Made by a program: the position numbers and the translations under genes. The notes under the pieces are model-generated. The model was not told the origin of the DNA. It made no database searches and saw nothing but the letters and a program-made list of their open reading frames with translations. This document shows, one piece after another, positions 38,301-50,300 of a stretch of 64,000 nt of DNA. The stretch's first letter is position 1; the number at the start of each line of letters is the position of its first letter. Where the stretch lies: assembly GCF_009870125.1 (NCBI RefSeq), contig NC_046679.1, forward strand, positions 24,986,001 through 25,050,000. Reading direction: 5' to 3'. The stretch comes from Drosophila pseudoobscura. Its lineage: Eukaryota; Arthropoda; Insecta; Diptera; Drosophilidae.

Positions 38301-41300
38301 GAGCATGATCGGACGCGACGAAAATCGAAGACGTTCACCGAGATGATGGAGGAGAGGCAAGTGTTCCCCCAGTCCGAAGCTCGAGTATCTCAGTTTCAGT
38401 TTCAGTTTCGATTCGAGAGCTGAAAGTGCTGGAGCCGAGCCTAGCCATGAATCAAGTGTACTCGCATATTAACCAAGTGAATATCCCACCGGTGTTTAGG
38501 GCCGAGCGCGGCGGATCCCGGGCTCGTGTGAAGCTCGCCTCCCTGGCCGTCTACAACGAGGACGAGGCGAACGATCTGAGTGACCTGGGCATCGGCACCA
38601 GCAGTGCCAGCGGCAAGAGCAGTCTCTCCGAGGACTACGACAACAACAGTGTCATGGTGAGTACTCCACTAACCGCTGAGATGAGCCCGAACTACGGGGT
38701 CAATGGCAAAGGCTCTGACAATCGCATCATTAGCACAATTTCCAGTCTCGACGCGAGCTTTTAATTTTATACCCGATACTCAAAATGAGTATTGGGGTAT
38801 ATTAGATTTGTGGTAAAAGTGGATGTGTGTAGCGTCCAGAAGGAATCGTTTCCGACCCCATAAAGTATATATATTCTTGATCAGCATCAACAGCCGAGTC
38901 GATTGAGCCATGTCTGTCTGTCCGTCTGTCCGTCCGTCCGTCCGTCCGTCCGTCTGTCCGTCTCCGCCCGACTGATTTTCTGTCTCTCTGGCACGCACTC
39001 TTTGTCGTGTCGTTTAATATTAGCGGCGTCTGCCGGAGGAGAGCCATACTGACTAAGTATCGGGTATAACTGTAGAGTTGCGGTGTCCGCAGCAACTCAC
39101 AACGTTCCCCCTCGTTTCTATTGTCATCTATGTACGAGTGTGTCTGTCTGTTCTAATTTCTTATTGTTTTTTCTGCTTTAGTTTTTTATTTAACATCATT
39201 AAGCGCCATTTGGTGGTGCTGTGGCAAAACGTTTATAAACAATTACAGCAAATTAAAAATTAAATATCATTTATAAGCATTTTCGCCGACGAAGCTTTCA
39301 ATTGTTGATTGCGGATTGAGGATTGGGGATTGCGGATTGTGCATTGTGGAGCCTCGTTGGAAAGTGTTTGGCCAGCGACGCGGGCCAATAAACACAAATT
39401 GTTTATTAATCAAATGCTCTCGCACAAACGCAAACAACAATCAAATCACAATAACAATAACAAATAATAAACGAACGGAATACTGAAGAGCCGATTCCGA
39501 TTGAAGCCGGCGATTGAGTTGGAAATGGTGTCTCTGGGATTGAGCAATTAGACGCGCTTGTCGTCGCCAGCCGTAAAATCTAGCCATAAAATACAGCAAA
39601 TTAATGTTGGATCACGGCCCTTCGACGACCCCTGGAAACTGGGTGGCGTTATCACAGAAAAGAAGGGGAATCTTAATGGGGAAAATGGACAGGACAGGAG
39701 CTTAGAATGGCCAAGAGAGTGGGGTACTAGTGCGTGTGTGTGTGTGATTGTTGATGGAAGAGAAAGTCGTAGATCTATTGGAAAGTATATTACAAATATA
39801 GAATGGAGTTGTCTGGGAACAACGCTCCACCAAAGGTTATGGTTATGGCTATGGATCTGTATCCCGTAGATAGATGTAGAATATGAGATGAAATCTTGCT
39901 CCCATCCACTAATTTCTGAACACTTTTCTCCCCTAGAGCGACAATGCCGCCGAGCTGGACAAGGCCATTGGAGGAGCTGGCTCTGGCTCTGGCTCTGGCG
40001 CTGCCTGTGCCTCTGGAGGAAGCGTGGAGGAGCAACAGAATCACATCAACAGCAACGGCAGCAATGGAAACAGTGGAGCCAGCGGCCAGGCCACCACATC
40101 GAAGGCGAATGCATCGAAAGCGGCCAGTGCGGGTGCCCTGCGGGAGTACATCTCCTCGCCCGGCTACGACACATCCTCGAGCACGGCGCCGGCCAGTTCG
40201 CCAGATCCTTGCGAGTACACCTACGAGGGGGCGATCCAGGACTACAAGCAGCGTGTCCAACGGGCCAGCAGCAATGGCAATGGCAACGGCAATGCCAATG
40301 GCAGTGCCAATGGAAAGATGAGCACATCCCCATCCTCGAACGGAGAGACGATTGCCTACCCCACGCGACGGGGATCGAAGATCGAGGATCGGCTGAGCGG
40401 CTTCGAAGTGACCTCGCCCAGCGACACCCAGGAGGGGGTGGAGAAGCAGAAGGTGGATGTACCCAAGGTCGACATATCGAAGCGCAAGGAGATTTTCGAG
40501 CAGGCCAAATCGGGAGCAACAAATGGTGCCGGAGTCGGAGTCGGAGCCGGGGCCCCGTCCGCTGCACCCAAGGTGGTGCTGCGCGATCGCCTAACGAACG
40601 GCAACAGTGGAGCCTCCAATGGCTCGAAGCCGCAGGCCAAGCAAGAGATTAAGCGACTCTCCGGCGACATTTCGAGCATCCGGGATCGGATGCAGAGCCT
40701 GGAGCAGCAGCGGAACGCCTTCAACCACAGCAAGAGTGTGGATGTGCCTGTGCCGCCGCTCAAGCAGCGGCTGAACAGCCTCCAGCAGTCCGTTACCAAA
40801 GAGGATCAGCAGAAGAAGCCCCCCCTGGTGGCCCTCATAGATGCCCGCCAGCTGGAGATAATGCGGGGCGAGGAGGAGCGCATGCGCCAACAACAGCAGC
40901 AGCAGCAGCATCAGAGCCAGAACCAGAAGCAAAAGCAACAACAGACCCCAGTCGCTGCCCCTCCACCGCCAGCACTCGTCGTGGAGGAGGCCCCGGCCAC
41001 AGCCGCAGGCACAGGCACCAACGATGACAGCGGCATTCAGGAGGACACCAACGAGGAGCTGCAGCAGCAGCAGCTCCAACTCAATGCGGCCATCGCCGCC
41101 TTGGCCATCGAGGAGCGACAGCTGGAGGAGGCTGCCAACGCGGTCAACCAAATCGAAGCGGAGTTCGATGAGCTCACCGATCTGAATCCTTCTCCATTGC
41201 CGCATCAACAGCCGCAGCCGCAGCCACAGGTCCAATCACCATGTGCAGCATCAGCTGCAGCTCCCGCTCCAGCACCATCCGCAGCCTCGACCCAAGCGGC

Positions 41301-44300
41301 AGCTCCTCCATTGCGGGACATGGAATTTAGTGTAAGTTCTACTAACAATTTTATCGATTCCGCTAAGATAAGTCCTTGTGATGTTGATGTAGTAGCTGCT
41401 TCAGCGGTGTCGGTGTCGGTGTCCGAATCTGGCCCCAGCCACAATCCCACTCCAAACCCAAAACCAAACCAGCATCCCAATCCCACATCCTCGTCTCCTA
41501 ATTGTAACTTGCGTAGAAAGCCCTCCAACGAAATGGTCCATCATCGCAATTTGCTTAAAATGTTCAAGGAAACCTTTCAAAACGATGAGGATCTGAAAGA
41601 GGTCGCCGAACCGGCACCCACCACCTCTCCCGGTCAGTTCACCCAGATCTTTGACTTTACCAAGCCAACTCCAAGCCCCATCGAACCGATCCCACAGATA
41701 AATCCGACCCACCAGACCCCACCAAGTCCCACTCAGATACCACGTCCTATGGGCAAGCCCCCCATGTCGCCCAAGGCGGTGAGGATTGCCACGAGTGCAA
41801 GACCACAGAATAGTCCCTTAGCTTCCCCCTTGACCACCAACGCGGCGGCGAGCACTCCTCAGCAGTTCAGCATCAATGGTCGTGTGGAGATATTCAACTC
41901 AAGGCAATTGGAGAAGCCACCAACGCCTCCGCCGCCCCCAAGGCGGAACATCAGAGTCGAGCAGCAGCAGCAGCCAGCGCATGTGGCAGTGCCTCCACCG
42001 GAGGTGATCATGTGCGCACCTCCGGTGACTATCGTTCATCCCGAGGAGCTGCCCAAGCCCAACACCGTGAAGGCTCTGTCGAACTGCTTTAGCCAGACGA
42101 GCGATGGGGCACCCCCATCGGTGCCCTCGTCGCCCAGGCCGCTGACCAGGAGTCGCATACCACAGATCACGACGCCTCCGGCTTCGCCCAAGCCCAATAA
42201 AAGGGTGCATATGGACGCATCGCTGCCATCGCTGGACGTTGTGGATCGCAGCTCCGGAGACTATGCCCCAGTGGTGGGACAGACCAGAGCGATTGTGCAC
42301 TCGCCACCGAGCAAGATATTCCCAGCTCCTGCTCCTGCTCCTGCTCCTGCTCCTACTCGCACTCCCACCTCCCACTTGGCTTCAGGGAGAGTTGATCCTC
42401 TAGCACCCAATGATTCCTTGCTATTGCACACCTCCTCACCCTGTGAGATGCCGGCCCTGAAGGTGTGCTCGCCGAACGAATCGAGTCTCTTTAAATTGGC
42501 CTCGTCGCGACCCACTTCGCCATCCGTGGAGATGGTGCTGTGCCAGCAGTTCCTCGACCGAGAAGCACCCAAAGATCTCCAGCTGTCCGCGGAAGATCGC
42601 GAGCATCTCGAGCAGATGGCCATTGAGGAGCTGCCCTGTGATAAGATTGATGTGGCCAAGGCGCCACTGCCCTCTACTGGCTATCAGAGTGTCAGCGAGG
42701 ACCTGGTGAAGCGCTGCGATGGCTACAGGCAGGAGAAAGTCCACCAGTTGGATGAGAAGCCCAGCGAAGAGGACATTGCTCTGTGTGCGGGTCTCCTTGA
42801 CTGTCTGGCCCCTGCCCAGGAGCCCCTCTGCGATAGCATCGATGTGAAGAAGTCGCCAGTGCCGGCCACGGGCTTCCAGGACATTAACGACGCGGATGTG
42901 AAGCGTTGCGATGGCGCTGCCGGAAGGCTGCCCATCGTCAAGCCCAGCTCCCCCATTGGCACTGCCAGGGCGGCCCACTCCAAGGCACTGATGGACACCT
43001 GCGAGCAGATCATCGCCGAAGAGCGACTGGCCAGCAGTCAGATGATGAGGTCATCACTGCCCGAGGCAGCCCCCTCCCCGGCCACACCGTCGACGCCGCT
43101 TTTGGGCAGAAAGTCAAAGATACCCATACCCAAGTCCTGTTGCATTTCTGCTTCTGGCACGGACTCGATCAGTCGAGCGGGCTATGCCCCGACGTCGTCT
43201 CCGGCTCCAGAGCAACCCCTGATAGCTCGCACTCACCTGATAGAAACGGAGATTAATGTGAAGGAGGTAACTCCGCCCAGCTCCCCCAAACAGCAACAAG
43301 CGTCCCCGCCAACTCCACCGCCAGTGGCCGTAAAGGAGAAGAAAACCAAGAATATCTTTGACTTTCTGCGACGGAATTTCGGGCACCACGAGGAGGCGGC
43401 AGCCCAAAATCATCACCAAAAAGATCATCATCCCACTCTGAATGAAACGCTCGAGAAGAAGGTGATCCTCACAAGCACCCGCAGTGGCGTTGATGTGGTC
43501 ACCCCAGGGGACTTTGTGCAGGTGGACAATTCCAAGTTCTATATCGCCAATGAGCATGAAGGGGCGGCTGGGGGCGATGGCCCTCCGCCACTGCCCAAGA
43601 CTCCGGCACCCGTAAGCATTGAGATCCGCAAGAAGATCACCACAGATGAGATACTCGAGGAGAACACCACAGAGAAGGCACTGACCCAGGAGATCAGCGA
43701 TTTGTTGGATGATGAGATAATGAAATTGGAGGCAGCTGCTGCCAGTACTATGAAGAAGTAATGTCGGATCTGGAAGTTCAGAGAGCTTAGACTATACCCA
43801 AAGCACTATTCAGCAGGTTTCCTCTCCACAGATCAGAGTAATAATGATCCCACACTAAAGATCTGCAAGATCAGAGAGGGTTCGACAGGTTTCCCATCCA
43901 CAGATCAGAGGGATAATGGTTCATTCTAGTTCGATCTCTCTCATAGTGAATGTAGCTCTTCGAAGCTCTCCCCACAACTAAAAGCTCTCTCTTGGACTTT
44001 AAATCCTCCTCTCTGATGATTATCCAAATGTTACATTCGGAAAATACCAAAAGAAAACTTGAACATTTTAAAATCAAAATCAACGAATGAAATTTTCAAT
44101 CGAATTTACTTTATCACAAATTATAATTATTTATTTACTTTGGTTTATTCTCGGATTCTTTGCTTTTTGATTGTTTTCTACATTTTGTTATGGGCTCAAG
44201 CTACGTAAGCTACAGTTTTTCTTTCTATATGCATACATCTATATAATACAAATACGATATTACTAAAACCCCACTTTTATGTAAAAAAACGAAATTTGAT

Positions 44301-47300
44301 TTTATGTAAAGAAATGTCAAACATATGTTTTATGGTTATATATTTTATACACACACAAAAACACACGCAAAAAAGAACAAAATCGCGCTAATACACAAAA
44401 AAAGGAACAAAAAATGATTATAAAGAAAAACCTCAATAAAAGAAAGAGGAACAAATGTTATAAAAACTACAAAATGAGATATAATTGTTGTGCTATTTTA
44501 TGAATAAACCTAAACCTAAATCGAAATCAACCTGAAGAAACTGCCATTTTGAAAAGGACGGACATGGATATCGATCATATCTATGATATTCCGCACTCGC
44601 ATAGTTTCTACACGCTTCATGTAAATAAACGCTTTGCTACTTGACATATTGACATACGTGGTTCAGCCGCTAGAGGGCTATATCTGAACTGCTTGGCACT
44701 GCTTGATGGAGCAGTACATGTAGCAGTGTAAAGTGTAGTGTAGCAACGGTGTAAGAAAAGAATCGTGGATCCTGAAAACAAAACCAACACCCCACCCCCA
44801 CCACCGCTAAATCCTGATCTCCCTCCACCATCCTGTATCCGTTGCCAGAGGTTGAGGCTATGTTTCTAAGGCTTTATCTATCTACATATATGCTATAGCG
44901 AGTACTTGTATTTGATCCATTCATTGTCATTTCTCTTACATGCCTTGCGCTCGTTCCTTGGCTAAAATAATAATGTAAATGATGTGTGATTTATATTTAA
45001 TTTAACGCAGTTACATAGTTTACATGCTTACTGCCAGCAAAAATTATTGCAAGTTTACAATTTCCGAGGTAAGCGGTGTTCTCTATCTGTCGTTATCTCT
45101 CTTTTGTGTTGTTGTTATGTTTGTCTCCCCCTTTTTTGTTGCCTGTTGCCTGTCTCCTTCATTCCGTCTCTTCTGTTTGTCTCTGCTTGAATTTGTTGCA
45201 TGTTGCGTTTAACATATTTTATCACCTCCTTAAAATGCCAAATGTCAGAAGACCCCATCGCCGCGTGGGGTTTCAGTTCAACAAGGTATACTTTGGGGCG
45301 CACACCCCACCACCCCCTCACCTGATCCCACTCTCTGCAGTTTTGTCGCCCCATATACTCGTATCTATGTACACATGTACATACATACGCATATGTATGT
45401 GTTTTCCGCCATTTCTTTATCTAAATGAATCGCTCGTTCAGTCGATGGTTGCACCGCTTACGTTTAGTCTTCAGTAAACCCCCAATGCCTGGGGTTCGTT
45501 CGGGCTACCCGCTATACGTATTGCCGACGAATATCTAACCATTCCATCGACAATATCTGGCTATCTTTATGACGTCCCATCAGAGCAGCTATTTATAATC
45601 GTGCTAATATTTCGCATACGGCGGTGCACGGTCATCTTCCTTTTTTACAGCAAATAATGCTACATAAATATCAATCAATCGATTTCAGCGCCACAGTTCG
45701 TTAGGCGGTTCGGATCGTAAAGCAGTGGTAAGCGACGACGACGACCAGTTCCCCAGTCGCTTGAAGAATTGCGTAGAATTTGTGTGTTTTCTCAAGTGTT
45801 TCCCCTTCAAATTATATTGATTTCTCGGAACTAAGTGCCAAGGAGAACCCACGTGAGAAATCGGAGGAAAAACAAACTTTGGCTTAACGAAACGAGGGAA
45901 TCCCAAACGAGTGGAAATATTATTGAACAAAAAGTAAAAATGCAATGGAAACTATCTTCCTACTATACAACGTAGAGTGATCCATGAGCAAAGAATAGAC
46001 AACTTTTAGATAGGATCCAAATTCGATAAGTATTCTCTTTCGTTAATGAATCTTCAATCTGCACTCGTCTGCAGTGCGACTGTTCAGATACAATCAGATA
46101 CGAATGCTTCTCGATTGATTGTAATCTACGAGTATTTCCGTAAAAGTTAATTGGGGGATTAGCGGAACTTATCTGGCCCCCTTTCTCAGAAAGAGGCACT
46201 AGTTCCATATACTACTCGTACTTGGACTCCTACCCCACCACTCAAGTGTTCGACGTGCAACTGCGTATTGCAGCCGAGTCCGAATTGAGTCCAAAGAATT
46301 AACCGATGAAATCCCTAGAGAGCCCACTTTCGCACTCCCATTGGGGACCGACATGGTCCCGATGAGAGTGTGTGTTCATTCTTTAATTGCGTTTGATTGA
46401 TTTTTGTTATTTATTTAATTTAATTTGTTAATTAGTTTTTATTTTATTTGCAAAGCCAGCATTTTGTGTGCAAAAACTAACTGAAAATTCATGCGATCTA
46501 TGCGCATTTCTCTCTCTCTCTCTCTCTTTCTCTCTCTATCATGCACGCTTTTGATGCTTTCTCGCTCGCTCGCTCGCTCGCTGGTCATGCCCCGCCTCAT
46601 CCCATATCCACAGATCAACGAAGCTCTTGAATTGGCGCTAGAAGCAATCGATCGAGAAGCCACCACCAGCACTGTCACCAGCAGGAAAATGGAAAAGCCC
46701 CAACAACAGCAGGAGTGTGAGGAGCAAGCGGAGGAGGATGTGCAGGAGGAGCAGTTGGAGCAAGAGGTGGAAGAGCAGCGTCACCAACAGCAGCAGCAGG
46801 AGGAGGAGGAGGAGGAGGAGATCGATCCAAGGGAGGAGGAGGTGGAGGGGGAGACCACAACAGAGATGCCAAATAAAACCGATGAGCAGAAGAGGAAGGA
46901 AGAGCGGGGAGAACGGGAGCCCATCTACGAGAATGTCAGCTCGACTATATCTATGCATGAAGTAGATAATGAACAGATAGCAACGATGACGATATCCACA
47001 CAGATACAGACACAGATACAAACACAGACACCGATACAGGGCACACAAGCCTCGACGAGGAGGAGTCACAGGAGAAGCATTCCAAATAAACAAACGAGTA
47101 ACAGTAACAATAACGAGAATAATCAGAATACTAATCAAAACAGCAACAGCAACGGCAACAGCAATCAAAACGAGAACAGCATCGGCGGAACAGCGGCACC
47201 ATCATCCGATCCAGAGCCCTACTATCAAGTGCCCAAGGCAACGGAGCCCTACTACGATGCCCCCAAGCATCTGCGTCCCATTCCGGTGTACGAGAACATC

Positions 47301-50300
47301 GACATCTTCTACACGGGCCTGGAGCTCAGCCAGATCTCGGGGACCATGCCGGTGGGATCGATGGAGCCGCCCAAAGAGAAGCCACCGCCGCCACCCACCG
47401 AGAGTCCGCCGCCAGTGCCCGTGGACGACGCCTCGCTGGGCCACGACGACGAGCTGGATGGCCTGGGCAGCAGTCTGGGCCACAACACGGACACCTGGTC
47501 GTCGGACAACACGTACGAGACCATCTCGAACGGGACGCGTCGTCATATGCAGTCGTCGCAGCTGGAGCCGGCCCAGCCCTCGCCGCCGATCAAGCGCATG
47601 AACTCCACGAAGCGGATCAAGAAGGAGCTGCGCAACAAGCGGTCCAGCTTCCTGGGCATCGAGACGGACGGAGATCTGGACGATGTGGAGAGCTACCTGG
47701 AGCTGACCGTGGCCCCGCCGCCGGACATGGCGCAGCTCCTGCAGGAGGAGCGCCGCCTCGAGAAGCAGCTGTACATCAAGGCGGGACTCTGTGATAGTTC
47801 CGATACAGGTGAGAGTCTTGGGTTACAATTGAAAATGGGGGAAAAACCAATACGAGAAGCCAATAGGGCGTGAAAGCAAATGACGAAGACAATGAGCAAA
47901 TCACAAATGAGGGGATGGGAAGGACAGAACACCATCTGCCCGGGGGCTGCGGCCCGCCACGCCCCTACGAGGTTAAGTATAAATAATCCGTTTAGTTGCC
48001 AAAGTGGTGGCGGGGATGGATGTGCTTCCCCAATGAATGCCTCCCCATTAGAGAGAGCTGACCACAAAATTCTCTACGTTTCCGATTCCCAGGAGATAGC
48101 CGCGATTCTGGAGTGTCAGAGAATCATTCCCGCCAGAGCAGCGAGCACTACACCAACTCCTCGGAGGAGAATGACACCCAGTCGGAGGCGACGCCGCCGC
48201 CGCTGCCGCCTCCACCAGTGTCGGGGCTGGGGGGCGAGATTATCTACCAGAATGAGACCCTCCTGGCGGCCCAGACGCCACTGCTGCAGACGGTGAAGGG
48301 AAACTCGGCCGAGTCCTGGACAGAATCGGCAACGGCGGCGGCCGCGGCCACACAATCGCTGAGCGAAGCCACGGCGACGGCCAATGCCAAGATGCAGTCC
48401 ATCGAGGAGAAGATACGAGAGCAGGGGGAAGTGCTGCGCGTGGAGCGGGAATTATTGCACTTTTCGGTGAGTGAGGAATGGGACGGATTAAAGGGAATAC
48501 TAAACCTTAACCATTTCCAGCAGGAGGAACTAAAGCGACAGCGGGAGAACCTTTTGCTGCGCGAGAATATAGCGCGTCGGGAGCTGCAGCACGGGGCCAA
48601 GATGCTGATGTCGAACAACCGTCGCTCGCTCCAGGACCTCCACCATGGCCTGGGCATCGGCAACGGCATGCTGAGCGCTTTCCAGCCGCCACAGCACCAA
48701 CAGCAGCCACAGCAGCAGCTGCATCCACATCAACCGCATCCCCAGCAGATCTACGCCAACGTGCCACAACAGCAGCAGCAACAGCAGCAACAGCAGCAAC
48801 AGCAGCAGCAGGTGGCGGCGATGTATGCGTATCAGCAGATGGACACGGACTACCGCAAGTCAATGTCGGACCTGAACGAGTTCTCCAGCCGGCTGATGCT
48901 GGCGCCGCCGAAACCTCCCACGAAACCACTGCGGGCGATGCACATAGGCAACGGACATGGCCTGGAGCCGGACTATGCTGTTAGCACGCGGCAGCGCCAG
49001 AGCTCCGCCAATGCCTATGGCGGCTCGCTGGTGAAGATTGCCGGTGCCCCGATGCCGCCACGCCACTCTGGCTCCGGGTATCCACCAGCCGTCACAGCCT
49101 CAGCGGCAGCCGCCTACCATCATCAGTCTGCCCAGAATCTGAGCAACATGTCGAGGAACACACTCCTCGCCCTGAGTGCCACTCCCAAGCCCAAGTACAC
49201 CGATGGCTGGGTGCAAGTGCAGCAGCGCAAGAGCTACGACAGCAACCTGGCCAATGATCCGGCCTGGCTGTCCGCACAGCAGCAGAAGCGCAAGTCCATG
49301 CCCGACTACAATGGGGCCATCTACAACAACAACCATTGGTTGCTCCAGGAAGCGGAACAGCGACGCATCGAGCAGCTCAACAGGAGATCGATGCCTGGCA
49401 TCAAATCGAATGGCAAGCCCCTGCCCGACTCCATCATCCAAACGCTGACGGAGCGGGTTCAGAGCAAGGGCATTGGAGAACGCAAACGGTTGGTGTCCCC
49501 GTGGATTCGATTCCTTTAATGCTTGTATTCTAATCGTATTTATCTCCCCAATAGGTTCGATGGCAATGGCAATTATAGCCAAGTCAATGGCAATACCAAT
49601 GGCTACCAGCAGCAGCAGCAGAAGCAGTCCATCATCAGCAGCAATAAATCCACCGCCACTAACACCATCAGCACGAACAACACCAGCAACACCAACAGCG
49701 GCAGCCAGGAGAAGGTGCTCAGCGTCAGTGGAAAGAAGAAGTGCTCTCATTGCGGCGACGAATTAGGTAAACTTTGCTACTACGTTGGTTGTGAGTGTTG
49801 TGGTTCTATCTATATCCCAACTCCTCCTGCTCTTCATTCACTCTTGTCTTGGCCTCATTGTCTAGGCTTGTCACAGCGAGCATCACAAGCACACACTCTC
49901 AAACACTCACTAGCCTCATAGTTGGGTTCAGATATGGATCAGTAATAGATCATGGTCACAGCTTTCTCGATAATACATTTCTCGCCTCTATATATGTACA
50001 CATCTCTCTTTTTGCGCTTACATGTCTGTCACAGATCTGGGCTGCACCCACGACAATTGTCGCCAAGTGCACAAAGCGCTCAAATATATTGTATGGGTCT
50101 GATTCAGTCCAACTAATCATAATCTATAATCACTAATAGCTACAATTAATGAAAGACTAATACATAACTAAGCAAAAACTAACTTCTGAAGGTATCTTGT
50201 TCACTGAAAAGAATATGCACCTAGAAGATCCTACTAATGATTGATTTTTCTGCCGTTTATGATAGGTCGCGGTGCTGCCATGATCATTGAATCGCTGCTG

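Larger units (their letters stand above)
43762..46613 (+). other. 3' untranslated region of non-LIM isoform, then smash intron
   Basis: 43762 to about 44520 is AT-rich with AATAAA at 44435-44440 and 44503-44508, fitting the 3' UTR of the isoform ending at 43761. The remainder is intron for the LIM isoform. It holds a 39-base cassette exon (45689-45727) and two weaker candidate alternative first exons near 45011-45068 and 45235-45285. A long CT run and (CTCG)n at 46500-46582 precede the acceptor at 46613. Confidence 0.65.

Noticed and set aside
45425..45538. 37-codon frame MNRSFSRWLHRLRLVF...
   Set aside because: Considered as an alternative first exon, but its possible donor (GTAAAC) leaves phase 1, which does not fit the next smash exons.
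46638..47168. 176-codon minus-strand Leu-rich frame
   Set aside because: Exact antisense of the Glu/Gln-rich part of smash exon 6; it arises from GAG/CAG codons.
48507..48929. Minus-strand Ala-rich frame
   Set aside because: Antisense shadow of the CAG repeats in smash exon 8.
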